A stretch of DNA of 64,000 bases from Bipolaris cookei. Its lineage: Eukaryota > Ascomycota > Dothideomycetes > Pleosporales > Pleosporaceae. Positions 39,918 to 50,058 of the stretch are shown here, piece after piece. The first letter of the stretch is position 1, and every line of letters begins with the position of its first letter. The translations under genes and the position numbers were made by a program. The notes below the pieces were generated by a model. The model had not been told where the DNA came from, made no database searches, and was given only the letters and a program-made list of their open reading frames with translations. The stretch is taken from NCBI GenBank assembly GCA_002286855.1, contig NRSV01000015.1, positions 248,001 through 312,000 of the forward strand, in the 5' to 3' direction.

Positions 39918-40637
39918 ATGGCGACTCTTGCCGTTGCACCGCAGACCCCCTCCTCCCCGAAAGTGCGGATACGACCTCAGTCATTCGACTCGCCATTTCT
40001 CCGCATCAGCGTCACGCCCGTCGAAGAATTTTCGTTTTCAAAGTCGACTGGGGCACTGGAGACACTGGCAGACTACGATGACATGGAGGAGAGTATTGCA
40101 GCGGGAGTGATCAGGTCTGCGAGTACGCTGCCTCTACTGAAGACCAAGATGAGCGACGAGTCGATGCTGTCAGAAGCATTGAGTGCCAGCTCTTCGTCCG
40201 TCACCACGTCTCCGACCAGCACGGAGAGCAGCATGGAACTCGAGGACGAAGACGAGTCAATTGCATCGGAAGAAGAAGAGCAACAACAGCAAGAACAACA
40301 GCATCATCATCACCATCATCATCATCATCGCCACCAGTACCAGCGACCCCATCCTTTGACATTTGCTCAGAGCACCACTACCACTACTACCACCTCATCA
40401 GAAAATGACACGGCGCCGAGCCCAATGTCCCCCTTTCTCTACCAAGATACCAGCTGTCCCATGTACTCGCCGTGGCTCGTCTGCGCCGTCCTCGACATGC
40501 ACGACGTGCACCGGTTGGACTGGACGTCAATTGCGGACCCGATTGAACGGGTGTGGGGCGTACGAACTAGCAGTGCCGATGTACTCGGTATCTTGAGTGA
40601 CAACGGGCGGGTGATGCGGCGACGCTGGTGGGACTGA
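39918..40637 (+). CDS. Uncharacterised acidic poly-Gln/poly-His protein
   Basis: 239 residues from the ATG at 39918 (MATLAVAPQTPSSPKVRIRP). The open frame reaches 39807, but the upstream part is hydrophobic leader-like and was left out. The layout is a Ser/Thr-rich N half, an acidic run (ELEDEDESIASEEEE), a Gln/Glu run, nine consecutive histidines, a Thr run, and a conserved-looking C-terminal block (YSPWLVCAVLDMHDVHRLDW, then ADPIERVWGVRTSSADVLG) ending RRRWWD. The C-terminal block is the only part likely to fold. The His tract could bind metal or be a slippage product of CAT/CAC repeats. No family was recognised. Confidence 0.65.
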   Translation: MATLAVAPQTPSSPKVRIRPQSFDSPFLRISVTPVEEFSFSKSTGALETLADYDDMEESIAAGVIRSASTLPLLKTKMSDESMLSEALSASSSSVTTSPTSTESSMELEDEDESIASEEEEQQQQEQQHHHHHHHHHRHQYQRPHPLTFAQSTTTTTTTSSENDTAPSPMSPFLYQDTSCPMYSPWLVCAVLDMHDVHRLDWTSIADPIERVWGVRTSSADVLGILSDNGRVMRRRWWD

Positions 40638-41782
40638 GATAGTATTGTCCAGTATACTTGTCCTTTTTTTCTTTTTCTTTTGTTTTACATCACTGATTGT
40701 CACTTCTTTTTATTCATTTCATTTGTTACGATTTGCGTTTGCATGGTTTAGGTTATGACTTCCCTTTCTTTTCTTTTTCTTTCTCTCTTTTGTTTTATGG
40801 GTTTGCTCCGGGTGGAAACGGTAGTTACGACGTTATGACAAATTTGTGATACATATGCAGAATTGAAGGGAGAGATAAAAAAAGGTTAGAGGAGGGGGTA
40901 TCAAGGGGGTATTGCATTAAGATTGCAGACTGTGGAGTTAGATTCATGGATAGCGGTTAGGGGATTTTTTGTAACAAGAATATTGAGTATGCAATTCTTC
41001 AACTTCATGATTCTCCTCTGCCAGTTAACCTTGAGCACATGAGATGATTTGGGAGAGGGGGATGAACAGAATATTCACTCTCAACCCCCACACTGTCTGT
41101 CTGCGTGGGGATGACGAGCTGAGTAGCATGCGGGATGGAGGGGGTGAGGAACAGTTGTCCCATGGTGAGTGGTTTCTTGGCCACATGCAACCAATCCTGG
41201 TTGCGGGTATTACTGCATTAGTTCGGGATGAGAGGGTGGTCAAACGGAGACCAGTCTGTTGTACAGAATGTACCAATCGTGGGGGCACATGGCGTTATGC
41301 GAGGATGCAGCAAGGTAGAAAACATGTGATAGAACAAATGTATGTATATTGAACTGCGCTGTTATCGTGGATTTAATCAACAACTGGATTTCAGTCATCC
41401 AAGCCATCGTTTTCCATTCTGCAAGCTTCCGATACGCAAGGGCTAGAACAGCATGTGAAAGAGTCACGTGCGCACAGCGCGGTGCTTACCGCTGTGTCGC
41501 AAAGGCCCGACTGCGGCAGAACCGTGCACGGAAGCTGTATATGGTTCGGGCATGTGCTCGGATGACTATGTTGCAGAGTGAGGCAAGCAAAGGAGCGGTG
41601 GAGTATGTTTGCCATGTTGCCCTTGCAGACCGTATAAGTCCATGCATTTTACTCCAGAGGCACCACGCGAAAGGGCCCACCGTCCCTTACGCAGGCTGTT
41701 TCCTCTTCTGGCAGTAGAACACCAGCACGTGAGAGCGAGCGCAACACGCGACGCGTGCCTGAAAAGACGTGTCTCCACTCGC
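40638..41782. other. Intergenic
   Basis: Pyrimidine-rich 3' region after 40640, then ~900 bp without a supported gene. Overlapping short ORFs on both strands look random. Confidence 0.55.
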
Positions 41783-42744
41783 TCAATCATCAGCGCCAAC
41801 CGCCATTTCGAGCACTTCGACGTTGCCCCTTCCTTTTGTTTGGCCCTCAATCAGCTCGTTAAGACCCTTGAACGCACCGGGCTCGATGAGGCCCACTGCC
41901 TCCCATTCTGCACCTACAGTGTCTTGGCTCTCGACCTTTTCCATGAGGCTGAGTATGGCATCCTTGACGGTGCCTACTGTGCCCTTGTCTTCAGCACCCG
42001 CTTGGGCTTTTGGTGCAGTTTTGATGCTCTGTTTAAGGACAGAAGTTGGACACGTAATGCGCAGCTTCATTTGCATGCGAGCGACGGGTATTGGCTGATG
42101 AGCGATGAGCGCCTTCATGGCAAACAGGGCTTGCGATTTGGCCGACTTGTTGGTGACGACGCCAGTCCACTTTGGTAGCTCCTTCGCCTTTGCCTTTTCG
42201 TCGCCATCTTCCTTGGCCTCGCCCTTTTCCTTTTCACTCTGCTGCGATGCTGCAGCGGAACTCAGCTGATCCAGCGCCTTCTCAATCATGCCTGTCGTGT
42301 ACACGCGCTTCGTCTTGGGATCCACCAGCTTTCCGGATACGATGTCGATGACCTCATTCTTTGTCCTCTCGAGCTCGGCATTGCGCTCCTTCTCGCCTAC
42401 TTGTAGCTCCCCATGGTCGAGTATATCTATGATGATTTCCTCGAGCGACTTCTTGGGAAAGGCTTTTTCGAGATCGGTTTTGGGGGCAACTTGACCCTTG
42501 GAGACGTTGAGGAAGACGTTTTCGATTTGCAAGACGTTGGAAAGATCTTTTTCGACCTTGTTGCGCCACTCAAGGACTTTGTTCTTGTAGCATGCGATTT
42601 CGAAGCGCTTCTTGCCTGCGACGTGTAAGTGGAATGCAGACTAGGCAGAGGGCTTGACGGGGTCTTCGCACCCTTCTTCATGCGCACCAGCGACACATTG
42701 GTCAGTTTGATCTGGTTCGACGGTTTAATGATCCCTACAGGCAT
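41783..42744 (-). CDS. SDO1: Ribosome maturation protein SDO1 (SBDS)
   Basis: Two exons, 42744-42672 and 42615-41783, give 301 residues. The intron starts GTGCGA and ends CGCAG; splicing joins MKKG to KKRFEIACYKNKVLEWR, the diagnostic SBDS N-terminal domain (the FYSH fold). Then follow VFLNVSKGQVA, the helical second domain (EIIIDILDHGELQVGEKER) and the RNA-binding third domain (PIPVARMQMKLRI). A Lys/Glu-rich insert (SEKEKGEAKEDGDEKAKAKE) and a C-terminal extension make it longer than the 250-residue yeast protein, as usual in filamentous fungi. It acts with the EFL1 GTPase to release eIF6/TIF6 from pre-60S subunits in the cytoplasm. Confidence 0.95.
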
Positions 42745-43405
42745 GTTGGTGATCTATCGGGGCTCTGTGGGGGGTAGTTGTGGTCGAGGTGCTGGTGCCA
42801 GGCGCGCGATATAAAAGTTGGATGGCATTTTTGGTGGGGGCATTGCCCTCAGCAGATGACATAGCACCAGCCGGTTCACTCAGAATGATTCAAAGGGCGC
42901 TAGGCCACATCGGGCACATGCAGGTCCCGCGGTACTCTACTGGAGTCGCACGCCTAGTAGAGCTCTCTAGCTGCTCCAGCTGTCAGGCGCAGGCCCTCCG
43001 CAGAGAGCATGCCCCCAACATCTGCAGCAGAACAGACGGTGACGGTCGTGTTCCTGACATGTCTGCCAGGGCCGCCTGTCGTCCCGTCCTCACAGATGGG
43101 CCGGTCAGCTATCGTGAAACGCTAAGCCCATGTGATGCTCGAGCTTGGACGCGCCAGCCTCTCTGATAAGCTTCGGGGGTGCGCGTCATGCTCCGTTGCC
43201 TGGACAAGCGGCTCCTCCGCACGAGCTATCCCACACCTCCATCTCACCTCCTCCTTCTTATCCCTCCCTCTCCCTCCCTCACTCCACATTCCATCCCCCT
43301 CTCCCCCAATCCATCATCAGCTGCTTCTTCCATCCCTGGTAGAAGCTCTTCCTGTTCTTCAATCACATATAGCTACGGCTCTGGAAGCTTAGCACACCCG
43401 CCACC
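42745..43405. other. Divergent promoter region SDO1/CPY with CT-rich tract
   Basis: A pyrimidine-rich run at about 43225-43330 (repeated ccctc/tccctc) directly precedes the CPY gene. Such tracts are typical upstream of transcription start sites in highly expressed fungal genes. No gene is supported here. Confidence 0.55.
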
Positions 43406-45096
43406 ATGAAGGTAGCCACCTCAGCGCTGCTCGTTGGAGCGGCTGCTGCTGTTACGCCCCAGCAGCAGGTCCTCAAGTTCCCCAGCTCCTTCAGCGAGCT
43501 CAAGGAATCTTCGTGGGCTAAGGGCATGCACAACCTCGAAGAGAGCCTCAAGTCGCTCACTGGCGAGGCGCGCGCCGTCTGGGACGAGGTCGCCATGATG
43601 TTCCCTGAGAGCTTCGAGAAGGCTGCCTTCTTCTCCCAGCCCAAGCCACACACCCGCAAGCCCGACAGTGAGTGGGATCACATCATCAAGGGCGCCGACA
43701 TCCAGAGTGTCTGGGTTGAGAACAAGAACGGCGAGAAAGAGCGCGAGATCGACGGCAAGCTCGAGCAGTACAGCTTGAGGGCCAAGAAGGTCGACCCCGG
43801 CGTTCTCGGCGTCGACAAGGTCAAGCAGTACTCTGGCTACCTCGATGATGAGGAGGAGGACAAGCACCTGTTCTACTGTGAGTACCCCAATGAACACCCG
43901 CCATCGCCACTCCATGTATCTAATGCATTGCAGGGTTCTTTGAGTCGCGAAATGACCCCAAGAACGACCCCGTTGTCCTCTGGCTCAATGGAGGACCCGG
44001 CTGCTCTTCGCTGACCGGTCTGTTCATGGAGCTCGGTCCCGCGTCCATCACCAAGGACCAGAAGATCAAGAACAACCCATACTCGTGGAACAGCAATGCT
44101 TCAGTCATCTTCCTCGACCAGCCCGTCAACGTCGGATACTCATACTCAAGCGGCTCAGTTAGCAACACTGTTGCTGCTGGCAAGGATATCTACGCCCTGC
44201 TCACCCTCTTCTTCAAGCAGTTCCCCGAGTACTCGCACCAGAGCTTCCACATCTCTGGCGAGTCTTACGCTGGTCACTACATCCCTGTCTTTGCCTCTGA
44301 GATTCTTTCTCACAAGAAGCGCAACATCAACCTTCAGTCCGTTCTCATCGGTAACGGTCTGACCGATGGTCTTACTCAGTACGAGTACTACCGTCCCATG
44401 GCCTGCGGTGAGGGTGGCTGGCCTGCCGTCCTTGACGAGTCTCAGTGCCAGGCTATGGACAATGCCTACCCCCGTTGCGCCAGCCTCATTGAGAACTGCT
44501 ACAACTCTGAGTCTGTCTGGTCTTGTGTTCCCGCCTCCATCTACTGCAATAACGCCATGATTGGTCCTTACCAGCGCACTGGCCAGAATGTTTATGACGT
44601 TCGCAAGCCATGCGGTAGCAACTCGCTCTGCTACGACGAGCTTGACTGGATTCAGGGTTACCTCAACAAGAAGGAGGTCATGAAGGCCGTCGGTGCTGAG
44701 GTCTCCGGCTATGAGTCTTGCAACTTCGACATCAACCGCAACTTCTTGCTCCAGGGTGACTGGATGAAGCCCTTCCACCGTGTTGTTCCTAGTATCCTCG
44801 CCGAGATCCCTGTCCTCATCTACGCCGGTGATGCTGACTACATCTGCAACTGGCTCGGTAACAAGGCTTGGACTGAGGCTCTTGAGTGGCCCGGTGCTAA
44901 AGACTACAACAAGGCCGAGATGAATGACTTCAAGATTGACGGTGATGGAAAGACTGTTGGCCAGGTCAAGTCCAGCGGTAACTTCACTTTCTTGAAGCTT
45001 CACGCTGGTGGCCACATGGTCCCCTATGACCAGCCCGAGGCTTCTCTCGAGATGCTCAACAGGTGGTTGGGCGGTGAGTTCTGGAAGTCATCCTAG
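43406..45096 (+). CDS. cpyA: Vacuolar carboxypeptidase Y (serine carboxypeptidase S10)
   Basis: Two exons, 43406-43877 and 43934-45096, give 544 residues. A signal peptide (MKVATSALLVGAAAAV) is followed by a ~110-residue propeptide and the mature enzyme. Diagnostic blocks are WLNGGPGCSSLTGLF (oxyanion region), HISGESYAGHYIPV with nucleophile Ser268, YAGDADYICNWLGN with Asp459, and KLHAGGHMVPYDQPE with His518. Multiple cysteines match the CPY disulphide pattern. It removes C-terminal residues in the vacuole after the prepro form passes through the ER and Golgi. The GCCACCATGA-like context at the start supports the chosen ATG. The name follows Aspergillus usage (yeast PRC1). Confidence 0.96.
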
Positions 45097-46042
45097 GTGC
45101 TTCCACACAAGAGTATTAGGATGAAATTGTTATGATTGGATGTGGATATATGGCGAGCGGAATAGTTCCCAATTTGCGTGTCGTTGTATTATACGAATTT
45201 GGATTTCGTAGTCATGTCCTTAATAAATGAAAGAAACAATTCAGTTACATGCTACTTTGATCGCAAGTGTCCGCCATACAGCTAAGACCCTGTAGTACCC
45301 AGCAATGCAAACACGCTGCCTTATAGTCCATCGCTACTACTGACACAACGTGTACACGGACCTAGTTCGCAAACAATTTCAACTGCACTACTACGCACTT
45401 CGCATACCATCATCTCTACTCTATCTACGGCCTGTCTGTGCCCGCAACACCCCTTAGACATTGCGCTTCTCGGATACTAACGCTACTGTTCTCGCCAATA
45501 TCTCAATTTTGATACTTGTATTCTAAATTCATCTGAGGCAATGTACCGAACTGCATTATACCAAGCCCCTATGGGACTTGACGATACGACCTCATCCAAT
45601 TCTGCCCCGCACTTCTTGTAGTTGCCGGGCAGTTATCTCTTTGTATACAAGTGGCTTGGGTCTAGAAATGCAGGAGCTGTAGGAACCAACTAATTATCCC
45701 CCTGACCACGTGTAGTACCCCACCTCTGAGAGGACGGCTCGGCTCAAGTCAAGGGATCGCAGCAACTGAGTGCATGGTGGCGTTTTTCGGGCGCTTGCCA
45801 GCCATAGAAGACTCCAACAGAAAACCTTAGCTGGACAGATAATGACAAAAAATAGCTAGGCCTACGTCTGCCTCGTCAATTCAAGTCCAGCCGCACCTTG
45901 GCGCCGACACATGATGAATCAAATAATGGTCTTTATTTCCTCTGCTTTGCAACCACTGGATATTGAGAAATGACTTTCTAGTAACTAATAACATGAGCAA
46001 CATTTTTTCTGTATCTCAAACTCAATCTTGCACGTAACTCCA
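45097..46042. other. Intergenic
   Basis: CPY 3' UTR and promoter of the HET gene. Nothing further seen. Confidence 0.6.
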
Positions 46043-48375
46043 ATGGACGTTGAATCGCTCCCCGCCTCAAGCAGCGACCAAGTCAGCTATCCGAGTCAAA
46101 TTCGTCAGTGGATAGAAGCATGCAACTCATCACATAGCGATATCTGCGTCCCAAAGCCAATATCGCAACAACCGCAAAACGATGTGCCTCAATGGCTCAT
46201 CGATACCTACGGCCAGTGCATCGTGCCTGGGATCTCTGCGAATCATTACTTGGCTTTAAGCTATACATGGCCAGAAACCCGCGACTCTTCTACACCAGCA
46301 CCACGCAGTTTGCTCCTTGACGCCGCGAGCATAGCAGACCTCCAAACGCCTGGGTGCTTTTCCAGCTCTGCTATCGCAGAACTCTTGCCAGGAGTGATCC
46401 GACATGCTATGAGCGTGACGGCCGCATTGGGCGAACGATATCTCTGGGTCGACCGACTTTGCATTGTGCAAAACGATGCAGGGACGCTCGATCAAGTCAC
46501 AAGGATGGATAAGATATACGCAGGAGCCTATCTCACCATCATTGCTGCAGCACCGGATGTCATGTACCGAAGCGATCAATCGCCAGAATGGCCTCGCTTC
46601 GATATCTTGTTCAATTATTCAAATCCTTCTGGCCTCAGCGAAGGTCAAGTCGTCCGTGTCATGGACTATCGATATCAAACTTTGAGAGCATCTCGGTGGG
46701 CGACAAGAGGATGGACGTTCCAAGAACAGATACTTTGTAAAAGGGCCGTTGTATTTACCGAGAAAGGGATTTTTTGGGATTGCCAGTGTTGCATGTGGGA
46801 CGGCGCGGATCTTAAGCCAGGTCAGGACCATGAAACCATCTCAGTCTCCACGGACATGGGCAAACGATTTGCAACCCGGTGGTGGCCCGATTTCAGCTTC
46901 TACATCGATCTAATCTGTCCGTACAATGGCCGGGAGTTTTCTTACCCTCAAGACGCACTCTTAGGTTTTTCTGGTGTTTTGAGCGCCTTGTCTCGATCGT
47001 TTCCTGGGATATTTGTGTCAGGCATACCAAGCATGTTTCTCGACCATGTTCTGCTGTGGCAGCCATTTGAGACTGCAGAGCGCCGCATAGACCGTGTTAA
47101 CCCATCAAGCAAATCCGGAGATGTTTCCAGCCTTCCATCGTGGGCATGGTGCGGATGGCAGTGTTTCGTGGATCCAATGAGTCTTCGCTCTGGCCTAACC
47201 TACATGAACGAGGATCAAATGCGAAGTCGAGCCCGGAGCTGGCAAACACAAAACTTAATAGAATGGCATGCGTCTAATGATCTAGTACAGTCGGAATTGA
47301 TGTCAGATCCACCCATGTTTCGTAAGCATGTCAAGCTCTCAAGTTCACCAGACGCACTTCCAGAAGAGTGGCAGTCCCACCACGAACTCGGCACTGAAGC
47401 TCCGAGTTATAGCCATGCAATAGATCGAAAGCTACTCTTCAGACACCCCATACCCCTATCACTCGATGCTTCACGGCAACCAGAACTCTGCACAACACCC
47501 TACCTAACCTTCGAGACCACATCCGCCATCTTCCTCCCCGCCACCATCCTACGACCCCTCAAGTCCCAAGAAATGTTTAGCTGGTAAGAGCTCCATGTAC
47601 AAACGGCATGCGAGACATACACTGACTTCGTACCTACGAATCTACCAGGGGCGACGTCAAAGTCTCTGTCTTCGAAGACCGTATGTTCGCCCTCGGCCCC
47701 CGCGACAACAAAGTCCCCCCCGTCATCGTCCTCCAACAGCCAAACGGCATGTTCGCCGGCCTCCTCCGCCACATGAACAACGACCGCATCAATCCCAACC
47801 TCCCCGTTGAACTCGTCGCCATATCAACCGGCAGCGCCAACACGCTGGACCTCGAATTCTCACTTGAATGGAATGTCTTCGCCGACCTAGAACTCTACTA
47901 CACGTACGGCAATGTCTGTAAAATCATACCGTTTGCCTCGCCACCCATCACCACGCAGCAGAAACGCGCACTGCTGTTCCATACGGCAATGGCCTTTGAC
48001 GAGGAAACGGCAAAAGACGATAACAGCAGCAATTTTGCACTGGAGCTTCGTGGCATCGAAAATGAAGTCAACGATCAGGTACGAGTGGAAATGGAAAGAA
48101 ATGAAGAGAGGCTAGTAGAGTTTAATGCGACGCAAGAGTATCGAATGCGGTATGAGCAGGAGATTTGGTTTGATGTTCGGAGGAATGTGCTTAGAGAGCG
48201 GAGGCAGGGGAAGAGTGTGGGAAATGAGGCACCCGGTGGTGCGGTGTGTCGGTTTTATAATGTGCTCTGGATTCAGCGCAAGGAGGGGGTCGCATATAGG
48301 GTGGCGTGTGGGTGGGTGCCAAAGTATGTGTGGGAGGCGCACTCCAAGGGGCCTGTGAAAGTTGTGCTGGGTTAA
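46043..48375 (+). CDS. HET-domain (heterokaryon incompatibility) protein
   Basis: Exons 46043-47583 and 47649-48375 (GTAAGA...CCAG) give 755 residues. The start is the ATG at 46043, as the open frame upstream has no earlier ATG. The HET domain (about residues 70-240) shows YLALSYTWPETRD, then RYLWVDRLCIVQND, KIYAGAYLTIIAAA and the downstream ATRGWTFQEQILCKR block. The C-terminal 400 residues are typical of long HET proteins, without WD40, ankyrin or NACHT modules. HET domains are death-inducing effectors in nonself recognition, and several have TIR-like enzymatic folds. Whether this gene is allelic in a population cannot be seen here. It lies in the stable half of the window, 40 kb from the STAND receptor. 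Confidence 0.9.
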
Positions 48376-48843
48376 GTGCTTTGTAGAATGCAGATAGTGA
48401 GAATGATGCATCACTGAATCCTTAAAAATATGCTCACAACAAAGATTCTTGTGATGATATCTCATACGTTACATTGTTTTATAAGACAGTGCCAAAGCCA
48501 TGACACACGTCTTATTTCCCTTTTGTTGTCCAAATCTACTACTCCATCCGCCAGATATGTACATTGCACAATCTAGCGTGAGAACACCGAATAGCGGTAG
48601 GATTTCCATCCCAGTACAGATACACAAAGCAAACGCATTTGCGTCATACAAATTGCTGCAAACACCCCACCCACCCAGGAAAAACGTCGAAGCAGTCATG
48701 ATGGCGCGGTGGCAACCAAGAATCAACAAGAAGAAGATAAAAAAGAAGCCAGCGTCCAGAAAACGTGATGAACGAGTGAAAAAGAAGAAAGAAGGATATG
48801 TACGAAGCAAAAGTCCAACAACAACAACAACCAATGCACAGAC
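48376..48843. other. Intergenic, convergent 3' ends
   Basis: Converging 3' UTRs of the HET and LPMO genes. ORFs of 115-121 codons on both strands here are AT/lysine-rich and overlap each other; not called. Confidence 0.55.
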
Positions 48844-50058
48844 CTAACCATACATATCGCAAGTCATGGTCTTAATCTCATACTCACTCTCGCCCTCAAC
48901 AACACCACAGGACACATCCCACCCAAGCTCGAACTTGTCGCTCTCAGGCATGCGGTCCTTGGCACCAGCAGCACATTTGGCATCGATAGTATAGTACGAA
49001 GTCTCCATAGCAGGCGCAGAGTTCCAGTCGCACGCATCGGTGCGCTTGTAGAATGTGCGGCGGTGCAGACGCAGGGCCTTGCGCTCGATGGCCTTTTCGG
49101 GGGAGTCGCAGAAGCAGCGGGCGGCGAGGGTGAGGGCGTCGCGGGTGCAGTCGCAGCGCGAGCCGTCGACTTGGTAGCGGCGCGTGTTGGGCTTGACTTT
49201 TGGATGGGCGCGGCCCCAGTTTCGGAAAGAGTTGGATTTTTCGGAGGTGGAGGAGTCGGGAGCAGGGGTTTCGGCGGTTTCGTACTTGTAGATGGTAGTT
49301 GCGATTACAGTGGTCACGGTGACACCGCCGTTGTTGCTGTTGCTGTTGTCGCCAGCGGGTTCTTTCTCGTAGCTGTCATTGTTGCTGGGTGGCTGAGTTG
49401 TCTCAGGCTGGGGTGTCTCCTTGGGTGAAGTGGCAGAGTATGCTGGCTCCTCAGGCTGAGATGCTGATTGAGAGGGCTTGGTAGGCTCAGTGCTATCGCC
49501 TGATCCCCCACCACCAATGTGCACTTTGCTGCAGGACTCGAAACTCTCGTGCTCACGGTTCAGCCAGATCCAGACAAATAGAGCGTCGCCTTCAGGCATG
49601 TTGGTAGGGACCTTGAAGTCAAAGGTCTGGGCCTCAGGTGAGCCATCTTCGGTAGCATGTGGACAAGCACCGTGATACGAAGCAGCCAATTTCCAACTCT
49701 TGCCCTTGTCCGTGGAAAATCCAACTTGGCAAGATCCACCATAGTGAGTACCACCGGGAGCGGCTTTGTCGTAGTCGAAGCTGGTAAGCTGGAAGTAGGC
49801 ATCTTGACCAGACTGCCAGGTGACAGACGCTTTCTCGGTATCGAACTTGTCAAGGTGACCACGGCAGGGGCCTGGAGAAGGCTTGCTGTCACCTCCGTCG
49901 GGGCCGCAGCATCCAAGCGGGAAGTTGAACTCGGGATCGAGTGAGGTTGACTGAGGGTTGATAGATGGAGCTCCGCCTAGCGGGGGAGGGTAGTACAAGC
50001 TCATGTGAGCCTGTGCAGCGCCAGCTAGGGCAAACACAGACAGGGTTTTCATATACAT
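48844..50058 (-). CDS. AA11-like lytic polysaccharide monooxygenase
   Basis: 404 residues, single exon. The second ATG (50052, MKTLSVFALAGAAQA) may be the true start. Signal cleavage after AQA exposes HMSLYYPPPLGG, so the mature protein starts with His, the first ligand of the LPMO copper brace. The second His is in GTHYGGSCQVGFS, and the axial aromatic region is FVWIWLNREHESF. Conserved cysteines (PLGCCG, GPCRGHL, GACPHA, FESCSKV) complete a 190-residue catalytic domain. A Ser/Thr/Pro/Glu linker (200-280) leads to a cysteine-rich C-terminal region (RCDCTRDALTLAARCFC, DVSCGV) that may bind polysaccharide. AA11 enzymes oxidise chitin, including the fungus's own. The exact AA family is inferred from the sequence pattern. 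Confidence 0.82.
   Translation of the reverse strand: MYMKTLSVFALAGAAQAHMSLYYPPPLGGAPSINPQSTSLDPEFNFPLGCCGPDGGDSKPSPGPCRGHLDKFDTEKASVTWQSGQDAYFQLTSFDYDKAAPGGTHYGGSCQVGFSTDKGKSWKLAASYHGACPHATEDGSPEAQTFDFKVPTNMPEGDALFVWIWLNREHESFESCSKVHIGGGGSGDSTEPTKPSQSASQPEEPAYSATSPKETPQPETTQPPSNNDSYEKEPAGDNSNSNNGGVTVTTVIATTIYKYETAETPAPDSSTSEKSNSFRNWGRAHPKVKPNTRRYQVDGSRCDCTRDALTLAARCFCDSPEKAIERKALRLHRRTFYKRTDACDWNSAPAMETSYYTIDAKCAAGAKDRMPESDKFELGWDVSCGVVEGESEYEIKTMTCDMYG

Noticed and set aside
41609..42178. 189-codon ORF on the plus strand over SDO1
   Set aside because: Antisense to a clear SBDS reading frame and without any domain.
44155..45015. 286-codon antisense ORF over carboxypeptidase Y
   Set aside because: Shadow of a strongly biased gene; the sense frame has all S10 motifs and the antisense frame has none.
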